Below, piece by piece: positions 25,079-37,365 of a stretch of DNA of 64,000 nucleotides; within the stretch, counting starts at the first letter, position 1; every line of letters starts with the position of its first letter. This DNA comes from Ceratotherium simum simum (Eukaryota; Chordata; Mammalia; Perissodactyla; Rhinocerotidae), in assembly GCF_000283155.1 (NCBI RefSeq), contig NW_004454175.1, positions 5,498,771 through 5,562,770 on the forward strand. The letters are read 5' to 3'. The position numbers and the translations under genes were made by a program. The notes beneath the pieces are model-generated. The model had not been told where the DNA came from. It did not search any database and saw nothing but the letters and a program-made list of their open reading frames with translations.

Positions 25079-26689
25079 CTATTAGAGAAAAAAATATAAA
25101 TTTAACACGTAATAGATAGTAAAGCACTAAATGAATAATATATATTTAGATCTAATGTTACTAAAACAATTACAAGTTTAAGACATCAGTAAAAAACTAT
25201 CTAATGGTTGTTTATTTTATATATTATAAATGTTTATAGTAGTAAAGCAAAATTATACAAAATTCAGAAAAAAATTTCACCCATGAAATCTTCACTTAAA
25301 CATAGCAATTACCATTTTCTTTAATTTTCTTCCATTTAGTCTGCTTCTTAATATAATCAATTCATCAAGCACCTTTCATGTGCCTGGCACAATAAGCATT
25401 TACAAGTAAAATAAAATAAATTTCCAATCAACCTAGGAAGAAAGGCTTTAAGTTACAAGAAATAACAGTATGAAATATGACAGCTTATTTTCTAGACTGT
25501 TGTACAAAATATATAAAATATAATTTAAAGGGATTAGAAAATGGAGAAAATGATAAGAGCTGGCATAAATGTGAGAAGTTTTATAGAAAAGTTAAGACAT
25601 TAGAAAAATGGGTAGAATTTATAAACCAAGTCAAAAGAGCATTCTGTGACAAGGAAAGACCTGAGTTAACTCACAAAGGTCAGAGAGGCATTCTCTGCTC
25701 ACGCGGCGAGAAAGAGAAAGCTGCGAGTATGGAACCTGGGTGTCGAAGCCTGAAAGCCAGATACTGGGACGCACTTACACTGCATGTATGTTCAAGTCCT
25801 TTTAAATCTTCCATAAGCATTAAAATGTAACTATTTTATACACAGCTTCTTTGAAAGTTCCCCATATGACTGACTTTTACACTGAAGCCCATCTTTTGAC
25901 CCAACTGACATTTATGACAATTTTAGAAGCTTAAAAACCAGTAAATACTAAAGGAAACAATTCTATATGATCTCTGGAAATCCATAACTAAAAACTGAAA
26001 GGTGTGAAGTGAAAATAACAACTCCCATGAGTGACATGAGTGCAATTCATCATTTACCAATCATAATCTTCTGTCTTTTATTAGGTTAACCATATAAATT
26101 ACTAATATTCAACCACTTTATTTAACCTCAATAAATAGCAATTCAATGGTTCAGTTTAATAGATAACAGTGACTTCAACTGCATATGTTTTTTTGTTTAG
26201 AATATAGCTTTTAGTTTTTAAAAAATGGATTGCACTGTCGTTTTCAAACTGTCTCCTGATTTTGTTGCTTTGAAAAGATTTTGTCTATTATTAGAAAGGT
26301 TTGGAAATTACTGGTTGGAATAATTAATAGTCAATAGAGGACATCAAGAGGAGTAGGCTAAGAGAAATTTCATTTGCTCCTCAAAATCACTACGCTTTAT
26401 CCCTGCATTAACCAAATCCACAGAAAGGTTCCTATCTGGACTGTAGCATTCTGACCCACTGTGGAATTCTCTTTAGAGGACAAGTCTAACATTCAGGACT
26501 ACATTTAACCTCATGCCCTCAGCTTTCACAAGGGACAAGAAAATAATCACTACTGTAAACGCAAAAGACGGCAGAAGCCAAGAGGAAAAAGACTTTCAAG
26601 TAGGTGTGGTCAACAGGGTCAAATGCTGCACAGGGACAAGGGTCAAAACAATGCAAAAATGTCACTGATAAAGATTTAAAAAGAATAAT

Positions 26690-26990
26690 AACATCCACTC
26701 TTGGCAACAGTGTGGACAAACAGGTATTTTCATACACTAGTGAGAGAAACAGAAATTGAAACAATATTCTTAGAGGGCAATCTGACAAAACCTAACACAA
26801 ATTTAAATGTAACTTCTCTTTAACACTTCCACTTACAGGAATTTATACTGCTGAACTCCTACAAACTGCACAAAGTTACAAATAAGAATGTTTCCTGCAA
26901 CACTCACATCAGAAAATAACCAAGAAAAGGTAAGTATCAACTGGTAAGGGAAGAAGTTTTTAAAAAAGGAAACATATTAAATAAGGAAAT
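26690..26990 (+). mobile_element. L1 ORF2-end fragment
   Basis: Diverged L1 sequence including agagggcaatctgacaaaac and caggaatttatactgct, from the distal part of ORF2. Confidence 0.65.
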
Positions 26991-27052
26991 AATAATACTA
27001 GTGGAATTCAATACCTTATTTGTCCTTAAAATCTACACTAGAAAAACATGCC

Positions 27053-27252
27053 GGGGCTGCCCCAGTAGCTTAGTGGTTAAGCATCCATGCTCTGCTTCAG
27101 CAGCGTGGGGTTTGCAGGTTTGGATCCTGGGCGCAGACCGACGCACCGCTCATCAAGTCATGCTGTGGCGGCGTCCCACATACAAAATAGAGGAAGACTG
27201 GCAACAGATGTTAGCCCACGGCCAGTCTTCCTCACAAAAAAAGAAAAAAAAA
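27053..27252 (+). mobile_element. ERE SINE (ERE1 type)
   Basis: ERE1 head and body with an A-rich tail. The perfect 13-bp duplication agaaaaacatgcc flanks it at 27040-27052 and 27253-27265. Confidence 0.95.
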
Positions 27253-28043
27253 AGAAAAACATGCCAATTTACAGAGAAATACAATATACTTTGGAAAAAG
27301 GACATTAGTAGCCTGAATATCAAGACAATTCTGATACAACCTAAAGAGAATAAGAAAAAAAAAGCAAAATAATATAGTCTGAAAAACCTTAAACAGGCAG
27401 GCCACAGCACCTACTCTAAAGCATGTGCAAATTTACTCAGTAATCCAAAATCCCAGAAAATCGCTACACCCAATGTATCACACCACTGCTCTCACCCTAG
27501 TAAAATATCTCGCACCTTCTCTTTGACTGTTAGCTGATATAGACTTTGGGTTAGTAACTGAAGGTAAATTCAAGCTTGCATAACCAAGTTCAAACAGTAA
27601 AAAGTGAAGACCATGTAACTGATATTTCGTAACTCCTCCAGCACACTGAAAATTTCTCATAGGAAGATGGAAGACAAAAGCTATGATGCAAGATGTCATA
27701 AAAACTAACTCCTCTATAATTGAGAGACAAGTATTTGGATGCTGGTTAGCCAATTATTCTTGGTCTGCATTAATTATTTCATGTTTATATAAGAAGTGAG
27801 ATGTCATGACATCTACCTTGTAAAGGTCATTTTAATAAAATTACAGAACACAGTAAAACCTGGCCTGCCAAGTACCAGCAGTGACAGCGCTGGCTTGCAC
27901 AGCACCCACTCTGATCAAAAAAAGCCTCAGAAACAGCTTTGAAACAAAATCTTCACAGAAAAATGAAATGCATTTCTGCCAAACTTACCAAAGACAAAAA
28001 AGTTTATACATCAAACACTTCCAATTTTAAGAAGAAAACATAC

Positions 28044-28123
28044 CTGAAAGGAAGGCGAGTTTTTTCTTCAGAATGGGTAATATCACTGCGGCCTCCATTT
28101 TACTCCAGTAAACTTCCTCACTT
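28044..28123 (-). CDS. SESTD1: SESTD1 first coding exon (start codon)
   Basis: The exon is bounded by a pyrimidine-rich acceptor ending ttttcag (CT on the plus strand at 28124-28125) and a strong donor CAG|gtatgt (AC at 28042-28043). The start codon is at 28098-28096, read on the minus strand. Its Kozak context is good, with A at -3 and G at +4. The first 25 nt (28123-28099) are 5' UTR. The coding part gives MEAAVILPILKKKLAFLS and leaves one base to be completed by the next exon. This is the amino terminus of SESTD1, just before the SEC14-like fold begins. There is no in-frame stop in the 25-nt leader, so the start choice rests on homology and Kozak context. The 5' end of the transcript must come from at least one further upstream exon that I cannot see. 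Confidence 0.95.
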
Positions 28124-28200
28124 CTGAAAACACAGACAGTTAAATGTCAACTACAAGATGATAATTATTTTATGAAATATATACTTACAATGGCTTATCC

Positions 28201-28340
28201 CAGGGTTTCTCAATCTTAGCATTACCGACATTTTGAGTTGGATTATTTATTCTTTTTTGTAAGGGGTTGTGACAACCAAAATGTCTCTAGACATTGCCAA
28301 ATATCCTCTAGTAGGGAAAATTACAGCCATTTGAGAATTT
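28201..28340 (+). mobile_element. MER20-type hAT element
   Basis: It contains cagggtttctcaatcttag and gtgacaaccaaaatgtctct, characteristic of MER20. It begins about 80 bp upstream of the SESTD1 start-codon exon acceptor. Confidence 0.85.
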
Positions 28341-28344
28341 TTTC

Positions 28345-28430
28345 AGAGCAATACTCTTGGGCTAAAACAGTGCCTAGTACATAGCAGTAACTCAATAAAT
28401 TATTTGTTGAGTAAAGGAATGAATCAATTA
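28345..28430 (+). mobile_element. L2 tail fragment
   Basis: The motif cagtgcctagtacatagcag and an ending ttatttgttgagtaaagga, next to the MER20. Confidence 0.65.
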
Positions 28431-29149
28431 ATCAAACAGGCAATCTTCTCTCTATTGCTCTCCTTATTAATTACACAGCTTAATTCCAAATATCCGATTC
28501 TCTCAGTTCCACTATTTCGATGGCTTTCTCTGATTTCTCATATTTTTGCTTCTCCATAACACATGGTAACATATCTTTTCCTCATGTTTGCCTCAGGATA
28601 TTTCCTAACACCCTGTTTCATGTTTCGCCCCCACTATTATCTGTCTCCACCTCTCCACATTTTGTATTTTCAAGTTCTCCAGGGAAAAATCTGATTAGCC
28701 CAGTTGACCTTTTTGTACCATGCCATAATTCACTGTTCTTGGTTTGATTTTCTGGTGTCCACTCAGCCACAGCCAGGGATTATGGCTAAATACAAAACGG
28801 GACTATCCGTACAGCAAGGGCTAAGGGCAAGACAGTTTCCCTTAAAAGGGAGCTTTAGCGTAGCAAGCATCTGAAGGCTTGGCCCGCCCAGTATACTATT
28901 AAAACAGGATTTCGAGGAGAGTAGGACCTTTAAAACAAAACAAAACAAGGAAACCAAAGGTTTAATTATATTATCCACCTATATGTAGTTTCATGTCTGA
29001 GAGAGTATTCGCCATCACATTTTATCCCTCCTTTCCCGTCCCACCTCACATCCACTCATTATCACAATATAGTGACAGTTCCTTAGAGTACACTGCAAAA
29101 TTGTATTGTATTTAGCAAAAGCACAGTCCTTTTTCTTTAAAAGCCTCTT

Positions 29150-29400
29150 TTTCTTTTATTGAGATACAACCGAACATATAACATTATATTATTTTCAGGT
29201 GTACAATATAATAATTTGATATTTATATATACTGCGAAGCAATCACCACAATAAGTTTAGTTAACATCTGTCACCATACACAGTCACAAAAATTATTTTT
29301 TCTTGTGATGAGAACTTTCAAGACCTACTCTCTTAGCCACTTTCAACTATGCAATACAGTATTATTAACTAGAGTCACCAGAAAGCATACTCTCTTAAAA
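29150..29400 (-). mobile_element. L1 3' UTR fragment
   Basis: The sequence ttttattgagatacaaccga through aatacagtattattaactag is the reverse complement of an L1MA-like 3' UTR. Confidence 0.8.
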
Positions 29401-29439
29401 ATAATTTTCCAGCATAGCAGAAACTGTGACTCTGTATGA

Positions 29440-29555
29440 AAGTGTATTATTCAGCAAATACTTGCTATGAACCTAGCCCATTTCAGGCACTGTGCTACGA
29501 GCTAGAGCTAAAAACTCAAGTCACAGCCCTGCCTTGAAAAAAATGTAATCTTTAA
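29440..29555 (-). mobile_element. L2 fragment
   Basis: The motif ttcagcaaatacttgctatg with caggcactgtgctacgagct is the reverse complement of an L2 end. Confidence 0.6.
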
Positions 29556-30039
29556 AAAAGAAAATCCCAGATATTAAGAAAACAAAAATGTAGTCTTAAT
29601 ATTTGTCAGATAATGACTAATTAAGCAAGACTACTTAAACAAGTATACTATTTTACAGCTTTCGTGTATACAACTAAAAAAAAAACATTACCACTATTTG
29701 CACTTGTCTACAAAGAAAACATGCTGTCAAACTAAATATGATATATTCTTTTCAAGTTTCATACTTGAATATTTGTTTGCAATTTGTTCGTTCATTTTTG
29801 TTCTGCATCAGCCCGGGCTAACATACAATTAGTAGGAAGTATGAGGGAAAAGTTCACATTTTACATTTTTAATCTAAAACCAGTAGCACTTCATGTTTCC
29901 AGCTCAATACCTTAACCCGATGACTTTGTTATCCAGCCCTACAAGAAACCGAGAGCTCAGATTCACGTCTATGGTCCCTTCTCCTGTGACAAGCTTGTCA
30001 GAGAAGAGATTTGAAAGCTTGATAAGGATGATGATAATG

Positions 30040-30270
30040 ATTATGAAAATTAACACTTACTAAGTGTTTACTACAAGCCACGTACTGTTCTAAATGATTT
30101 ATTTGTATTAACTTATTTAATCCTCACAACATTCCATGAGGTAAATACTATTATTATCCCCATTTTACAGAAGAGTCAACTGGGGCTTAGAGAGGTTAAA
30201 TGTTGCCCAGCATCTCACAGCTAGTGATTGGGGAAATTCGGATTCACACTCAGGCAATCTGGTTCCAGCA
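30040..30270 (-). mobile_element. MIR SINE
   Basis: A well-preserved antisense MIR: tattatccccattttacaga, ggggcttagagaggttaaat and catctcacagctagtgatt. Confidence 0.9.
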
Positions 30271-31194
30271 GTGACGTTCTCACATCGCAATATCGGCTTA
30301 CCAACAAAACAGCTCTGAAAATATCCAGTGACATCTGGCCAACTGAACAAGATGGAGCTCTAGACTATACGCAAAATTAAAACATCCAGAGTATGTATAT
30401 GTGTACACACCACTGCCTTGATTCAGTCTTATGGCACCAGTACTTTTGCCCACCATTGCTTTTGCATCATCAGTGTAAATGCAAACACAGTGAAAAGGGC
30501 AAATAATACCTAAAAATTATTATAAAAACAATTTTGACCTCACAGACTTTCTGAAAGCTAGAAACAAGAGAACTGCTGATCTAGGCTGTCAATAGGATGC
30601 TCTCACAAAAGAATTTCAACCTTCAGGGAATAATGCAGATACAGGAACAACTTAGTCATAGAAACAGAACTGGCTTCCTAACCACTTTTCCTATGGTATG
30701 AGGACAGACAAATTCTCAACTGCCTTTGTCTCCTTCCTATTTTCTGAGCCTATTTCTCCATCCTTCTCATCAATTCCGTGCATTATACAAACAACATCCT
30801 TCCAATAAATCCCTTTTCTGCTTAAATTAGAGTCGGCTTCTCTTTAGTCAATGGAGAAACTTGATTGGTACAGAAAGCAAAACTGCAATTTAGAGTTTAG
30901 CAGATCATGTCTGCAATCACAATGCTGCTTCTTTTCTTTAATCTGTTGCCACTTATACTGAATGAAAATGTCCATCAATACATTGAGGTTTTAAGCCTTG
31001 CCACAATATAACCCAATTAACTAGCACCCAAGAGAAAAGAACATCTAGAATTCCTAGGATCCCTCAAGGCATAAGAAATCAGCTGCACATGACCCTTGGA
31101 GTAATATCTGTGTTACCCAAGCTTTACAAGTCAGGTTATTGATTTTATGCCAACAAATGCCAAATTTTTCACTACTGTGTTCTCCATATACTTA

Positions 31195-31268
31195 TTTTTT
31201 TTTATTTTTTATTAAATTTTTTTGTTTATTGCAGTAACATTGGTTTATAACATTGTATAAATTTCAGG
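31195..31268 (-). mobile_element. Very short 5'-truncated L1 insertion
   Basis: 74 bp of L1 3' end (minus orientation) with an A-rich tail, flanked by the perfect 19-bp duplication tgtgttctccatatactta at 31176-31194 and 31269-31287. Confidence 0.85.
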
Positions 31269-32001
31269 TGTGTTCTCCATATACTTAAAGCAAAAAAGGG
31301 AGATGGCTTCAGTCTCTGGTCTAGATTTACCTTGGCAAACTATGACATCCAGAAGCAATCTTACATTTCATTACTGTCTCTTGAGAGACAGATGCTTTAT
31401 CCAAACTTTCCATTACTTTACAGAACCACTTCAGCATGGCAAAATACTAATTTTTTTTTTTTTATCCAACAGCTTTTTTTTTAAGAACATCTTGAAAGTG
31501 ATGAGAAAGTAATTTAAAGTAATGAGAAATATACGTTTTGGGGTGTGTGGGCCAAGATCAAATAAACTGATGGATAAAACGTGACGCAATGAAGAAACGA
31601 AAGCTGTAATGTTTACTCTTTAGATCTTCCTCCCTTCTAGAGTCTCCTTTCCATCAATCTCTTTCACTGTTGTCATAAAAGAGGTGGGTAATAAAAAATA
31701 ATGATTACTGTACCACTAGTTCCAATTAAATTTAGTTTTTCAGAAGTTATTTGTTTTAGATTTTTCAAGTTGTTAGCACAGCCAAAAAAACCAAAAAAAC
31801 AAATTCTCCTATTTCTGGTTATCTTACACATCTCATAGAATAGTTAAAATAATGCACAAAACACACAAAATAAAGGAAAAATCTTGCAAAATACAACCAT
31901 CCACTACCATCATGCAATAAAATGTTAAGTAACACAAAGACCAGCTCATGTTCTTCTCCCATGGATACATACAAATCATTGTTTTTCACAAGAAGAAACT
32001 T

Positions 32002-32031
32002 ATTCAACCTAAATATATTCAACCTAAATAT
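32002..32031. repeat. 15-bp tandem duplication
   Basis: The unit attcaacctaaatat occurs twice, head to tail, without change. Confidence 0.95.
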
Positions 32032-32589
32032 ATCTAAGTGGATTATATTCTCAAACAACGAATGAAGCCAATGACGAACATTAACCTGATACGAATGAAG
32101 TGTCAAGGGAAATACATTTTTTAAAAAACTTGCCAAGTGAAAAAGGCTAAGAACGGAAGAATAAAACAATTCACAACATGCTTAACAAAAACATGTCATA
32201 TTTCATATTACGGTCATTTAAAACAACCTATTTCAAGTCACAATTTTATTTATTAAATATAAAGGAGGCAGAAAGCCAGAGTTTATAGCAGATGTGGTGC
32301 CTTGAAGACTGGTGAATATAAAGAAAAATGTGCAACCATAACTGCATGTTACCTTCAACCATAAGCAAGAAACACTGAAGTAAATTATTACCTTTTCTAA
32401 GTGCAAAATAAATCCTACCTAAAACAGAGCCCTTTCACAGTGAGGGACGATGAATTCTGAGGACTAGAAATACAGGGAAAGTAAGTTTCAACTGATATTT
32501 GTATCCATCTTCTAGTGTGAACATCTTTCCCAAGATCTTGGCGAGTTAGAGGAAAAGTGGGGCAACCAAGTAGTTAAATTGGTATCTTG

Positions 32590-32765
32590 TCTCCCTAAGA
32601 GCAGAGACCAAGTCTCATTTATCTTTGTACTTATTCACTCATTCATTCACTCATTTAACAAATCTACAATGAGCAGCTACTGGATCAAGGCCAGGCTAGG
32701 TGCTGGACATGCCTGGCATTCAAAAAATATCTGATCAACGAACGAACAAATGAGCAAACGTATGA
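32590..32765 (+). mobile_element. L2 3' end fragment
   Basis: Contains agagcagagaccaagtctc and a stretch of attcactcattcattc repeats typical of the L2 tail. Confidence 0.6.
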
Positions 32766-34318
32766 CACAGTAAAGTAAAATACTGACCTAGGAATCCTAA
32801 CATTATCACAACTACCTGATGTGAATACCTTGTGGTGCAATCATAGGATCACGTGTGCATGCTTTTCCTTCAAAGCAGCTTCTTTCTACTGGGACAGTCT
32901 CCCACAGATCCAGCAGCTACATAACCGGCTGGAAGCTGGAGAAAAGCAGGTCCCTGATGGCAGTAAAATAGACATCCATGGGTGCTATCAATGCGCAGCC
33001 ATTAGAGGGCAGCAGAGGATGTGCTGAGAAGCAGGAAAAGATAATTGCAGGCCTTTTAATCAACACTGGGCAAATTACACTTCATAAGAGATTGTAATTG
33101 ATGATATGAGTGAGCGCACTGGAACTCCTCTCTCAGTAAGTATAAATCAACCAGTTTATTTGGAAAATTTAGTTAGATTCTTCAAAGAGCGTTTTTAACA
33201 ACCACTGAAAACCCATTAGGATAGCCCAAGGCTAACTAAATCATCTCTAATAAGTCTACATCATGTAGACACATGATGGCAATGAATGAAATCAGAATGC
33301 AGGCTCCTTAGCTTTGTATTTCCAGAAGAAATACTACAGCTGTCCTTAAATTCAGATTAGAAACACCTTCAACTGTTGTTTCGAAGGAAGAGCAATCTTA
33401 CAGATTAAAACAAAACAAATATACTTATAGGTACTCACTACTACGTTAACTGGGCTCATCACTCTACATATCCATATATAAAATTATGAAGAAACAAACA
33501 TTACTCAACTTTAGAATAATACATCAGTAAAGCAGATCAACAGTTGAAAATTCATGTAATTTTTTTGTTATTACAGGTGCTTGTGTCTGATTATTAATCT
33601 GGTTTTACAACAATATTGACAGTATAAATGAAAGAACAATCTTTTTGATAGATTTTAAATGAAAATGATAAAATAATGGTTTACTTTTACAATACAGATA
33701 TATCCAAAACTCTAATTCCTCTAAACAAAATTCAAAGCTAAAGTATCACCATATTATACCATTTTTACAGATGGATCAGGACCTAGTTTATTCAGTGAGG
33801 GGGGAAGAAAGGAAAGGGAAGGAGAAAGATTTTGAGTTTTCTATGAAAATATCAACAATCTACCTTGAAAGACAAGAAAATTCTATATTAAGGAGTCCAG
33901 TAGGACATTAAAAGTCCTATACTGTATTTAAACTTTAAAAATTCAAAAGTATACTGCTAATGGTAATGACAGCCCACCACTTAAAAACCGTTTCAAAAAC
34001 TACAATGTAAGCAACTACCTCTATACCACCCTCTTTCCCTGCCTCTTCTTGGCAGGAGCCACTGACACTGATATTTACAAAGACAGAAGCAGAGGGAAGT
34101 CAGTTCCTTAAGGATTTCTCCATCCCTCTAGACTTTCTACCAAACCCTTAGCACTGCAAACTGCTATTTTTGAAGGTCCAGTTTCAAAAACTCCTTAACT
34201 ATATGAAATTTTCAAATCTTTGGCTCTTCTTATCTGTGTTAATTTATTGATAAATCCTCAGGAGTTTGGCTGCTTCTTCACCAAAATTGGGGCAGCAAAA
34301 GGAAAAAGGAACACTGCT

Positions 34319-34720
34319 TTACAGAAGTGAATCAGGCTTGTGAAATTCCAGGAAGGTAAAGATATTTCTGGTATCCCTAGCTGCAGAGTATCTGATGGCT
34401 AGAGCTTTTTCACCTGCTGCCAGAGCTCTCTGAGATGAGCTCTCCACCTGCATGGCTACTGCATCTGAGTCTTGCACTGAGCTCCAAGAAGCCTGGACCA
34501 TTTCTTTCTCCAGATCAACGGATGTGTCCAGTGAGTTCACCTGACTGGGTAGGTCTCCCTCCATCACCAGAGGAGGAACCAAGTCCAGCTATAATAACTT
34601 GACAGACTCATCATCTAATTTCTAGATCCCAACCCCTCTTTGCCTGCTATGTAGATATCTTCCATCCTCCTCTTCATCTCAGAATTTCTGTGGGTCATCA
34701 CCAAACCTTTTCTCTCTTGA
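34319..34720 (-). pseudogene. Possible decayed coding remnant, parent unknown
   Basis: The minus strand carries an 87-codon open frame at 34582-34319 (for example SLDTSVDLEKEMVQASWSS and RDTRNIFTFLEFHKPDSLL, then a stop). Upstream of it the same frame reads coding-like sequence broken by several stops (pieces such as EEEDGRYLHS and KLDDESVKLL). This pattern would fit a processed pseudogene with accumulated nonsense changes. I see no clear A-tail or duplication and cannot identify a parent, so chance remains possible. Confidence 0.2.
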
Positions 34721-35489
34721 CTTTTATCCTAGAAAGAAGTGTTCTTCCTCTATCCTTCACAAAGATATACATGCCTTCCACTGAGCTGATCTCAGACTAA
34801 ATCCAATATTCCAAACATGTAATAGTCTAATGGGTTTGAAAAGAGGTTCAGATGTATTATCAGGTTCCTAATTCCAAATAATTGGCATACAAATTAATTT
34901 TTAGCATCCAATTATTTATATGTTGGATACCACACATATATAAAAGAATACTTCTGTTCAAATGAGATAATATACATATAACATGAACTGAGATTTTGGC
35001 TCTAAGTGTTTTTATTTATATAATGTAAATATTTGGTACATACCAAATACCACACAGGAAAAAAAGTAAATAATAGTAAAAAAAAAGTTAAAAAATATCT
35101 AAGTTAACTAAAAAGATGGAAAACTGCCACAAAATGGAAATTCTTATAGTATTACACAGGCAGAAAGAAGCCAGTGGAACATGTGAGAGAGTTATTTTCC
35201 ATCAGACTAAAAGTCCCATTTAAAAAAAAAACAATATATATTGTAACATATTTTTTGAGGTAAAACTACAAAAACAATACTGAACATACTGCAAATCTTT
35301 TGACTTGTTCAGTAACTGAAATGTCACCTCGCTATCACATGGAAAAAAATAATACAAGGCACATATGGAAAACTACTTATAGAACGCTCACCTCTTTTAT
35401 CCCTCACGAGAGCAATAACAGCTATCTTTCCCAAGCGAAGACCTCCCCACTGAAACCTCTCTGCCATGGGATTCTGTTCCAAAGAACTG

Positions 35490-35720
35490 TTCTCCCTGAA
35501 AGGCAGTTGACTTCAGTGGTAAAGATCATGGCCTTGGAGCCGAAGTGTGACGCCAAGGTGGCCACTTACTAGCTAGGTGATTTGGGCAATTCCTTTAATT
35601 TCTTTTATAGGCATAATCACTGAACCTAACTCACAGCACTGAGGATTAGGTGAGCTTCTGTGTGCACATTGTTTAGTATACTCCAAGATGGTAAGCACTC
35701 AATAAACAGCGTCTATTTTT
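35490..35720 (+). mobile_element. MIR SINE
   Basis: MIR with catggccttggagccgaagt, cttactagctaggtgatttg and a tail gtaagcactcaataaac. Confidence 0.85.
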
Positions 35721-35849
35721 AGTAACTAAATTTTCCTTCCTCCACTAATTACTGATTTACTACCACCGATTCTCCACTGAGGCCATGGCCAAAGCATTCC
35801 CACTAAGGTCTTTCTGATCCAACACACAAAAATGGTCACAACATTATTA

Positions 35850-36570
35850 CAAGTAACTTAACACATCCTGGCACTTTTTTATGTTCTAAGAATATTATTT
35901 CATCCTCAGAACATACAATTCTATTAATAGCTCCATATTTTTCTGATGAGAAAACTGAGGCACTGAGAAGTTAGGGAATTTGCCCAAAGTCATACAGAAC
36001 TTAACAGATTTATAAATCACAGACTTGGAACCACAGAGAACATCTACTCCAACTTTTTCATTTTACTGATAAGGAAACTGCCTTAAAAAACATACCACAG
36101 ATTGAGTGGCTTATAAACAACAGAAATTTATTTCTCATGGTTTTGTTGGGGCTGCTATAACAAAAATTCCATAGAGTGGGTGGCTTATAAATAATAGAAA
36201 CTTATTTCTCACAGTTCCAGAGGCTGGGAAGTGCAAGATCTAGATGCAGACAGATTCAGTGTCTGGTGAGAGGCCACTTCCTGGTCCACAGACAGAATCT
36301 TCTATATGCGTCCTTACATAGCGGAAGGGGCAAGGGAACTCTCTAGGGTCTCTCTTATAAAAATGCTAATTACCTCTCAAGGCCTCACCTCCAAATACCA
36401 TCACACTGGGGATTAGTTTTCATCAGATGAATCTTGGGGGGGGACCCAAACATTCAATCTAGAGCAGAAACTGAGATCTAGAGATGTGGATTTACTCTCC
36501 TAAGGCTGCAGAGCAAGAGAGTAACATGAAACCCAGGCTCCTAAAACCCTGCGCACAGTGCTTCTCTCCA
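35850..36570 (-). mobile_element. MIR-type SINE interrupted by the MLT1 LTR
   Basis: One or two antisense MIR copies. The part at 35850-36085 has gatgagaaaactgaggcact. The part resuming at 36466 has gctgcagagcaagagagtaa and gaaacccaggctcctaaaac. The MLT1 at 36086-36465 lies between. Confidence 0.75.
36086..36465 (-). mobile_element. MLT1-type LTR with partial internal duplication, inside a MIR
   Basis: The tggcttataaacaacagaaa segment occurs twice (about 36109 and, as a variant, 36181), followed by the rest of an MLT1 LTR in minus orientation. The flanking gaaactg repeats at about 36073 and 36467 mark insertion into a MIR copy. Boundaries are approximate. Confidence 0.75.
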
Positions 36571-36664
36571 CTATATTATGTTGCCACATAATAAAATCAA
36601 AATTAAAAACACATGAAGAGCAGAGAGAACCATTATCTCATACATGTTAATAATTTTTTCTAAA

Positions 36665-37365
36665 TAAATATGTCCCCACAAAAACTTACACACAAATGTT
36701 CATAGCAGTATTATTCATAACACTCAAGACAGGGAAACAACCCAAATGTCCATCAATTCTGAATGGATAAACTAAACGTGGTACACCCATATAACGGAAT
36801 ACTATTCAGCAATAAAAAGGAATGAGGTGGACCAGCCCCGTGGCTTAGCAGTTGAGTGCACGCGCGGCGCTGCTGGCGGCCTGGGTTCGGATCCCGGGCA
36901 CGCACTGATGCACTGCTTCTCCTGCCATGCTGAGGCCGCATCCCACATACAGCAACTAGAAGGATGTGCAGCTATGACATACAACTATCTACTGGGGCTT
37001 TGGGGAAAAAAAAAAAGTATTAAAAGGAATGAAGTATTGCTAAATAGTACAACATGGGTGAACCTTAAAATATTATACTAGGTAAAAGAAACACAAGGTC
37101 ACATGTTGTACAATTCCATTCAAATGAAATATCCAAAACAGGCAAATCCATAGAGACAGAAAGTAGATTTGTGGTTGCCTAGGGCCGGGGTCAGTATGGG
37201 AAGTGACTAGTAATGAGCACAAGGATTCTTTTTTGGAGTGAATGGAAATGTGAAATCAAATTGTGGTGATAGTTCTGTAAACCTACTAAAAATCACACTG
37301 AATTGCACACTTAAAATGGGTGTAAATTTTACCTCAATAGAGATGTCAAAAAATAATTTTAAAAA
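36665..37365 (+). mobile_element. L1 3' end split by an ERE
   Basis: L1M distal ORF2 and 3' UTR (aacttacacacaaatgttca through gtaaattttacctcaatag), interrupted at 36829 by an ERE. Confidence 0.88.
36829..37021 (+). mobile_element. ERE SINE inserted in an L1 3' end
   Basis: A long-subfamily ERE head and middle, shortened at the 3' end (it stops after ctactggggctttgggg plus an A tail). The duplication aaaaggaatgaggt / aaaaggaatgaagt flanks it. It splits an L1 fragment that resumes on both sides. Confidence 0.95.

Larger units (their letters stand above)
25079..28043 (-). other. SESTD1 intron between first and second coding exons
   Basis: This 2,965-bp intron carries an L1 fragment at about 26690-26990 and an ERE at 27053-27252. 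A 117-codon plus-strand ORF at 25477-25830 lies opposite to the gene; it shows no domain and is probably chance. The rest (25080-26680 and 27270-28040) appears unique and featureless. Confidence 0.85.
1..28123 (-). other. SESTD1: SESTD1 gene, 5' coding part (four coding exons and introns)
   Basis: This is the 5' portion of the SESTD1 transcription unit, read on the minus strand. The four exons have coding lengths of 55, 109, 91 and 114 nt. Together they make 369 nt, exactly 123 codons, matching the start of SESTD1 as I recall it from other mammals. SESTD1 is a roughly 700-residue cytosolic protein with an N-terminal SEC14/CRAL-TRIO-like domain followed by spectrin-type repeats. It is reported to bind phosphoinositides, to associate with TRPC4/TRPC5 channels, and to act with Dact1 and Vangl2 in planar cell polarity. 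The following exon, expected to continue with residues VILVSANKLTRY, was searched for by eye in 1-9569 and not found, so it probably lies beyond the left edge. No CpG-island promoter is visible to the right. Confidence 0.95.

Noticed and set aside
25477..25830. A 117-codon plus-strand ORF
   Set aside because: Antisense within a SESTD1 intron, low-complexity lysine-rich translation in AT-rich DNA, no domain, no splice context.
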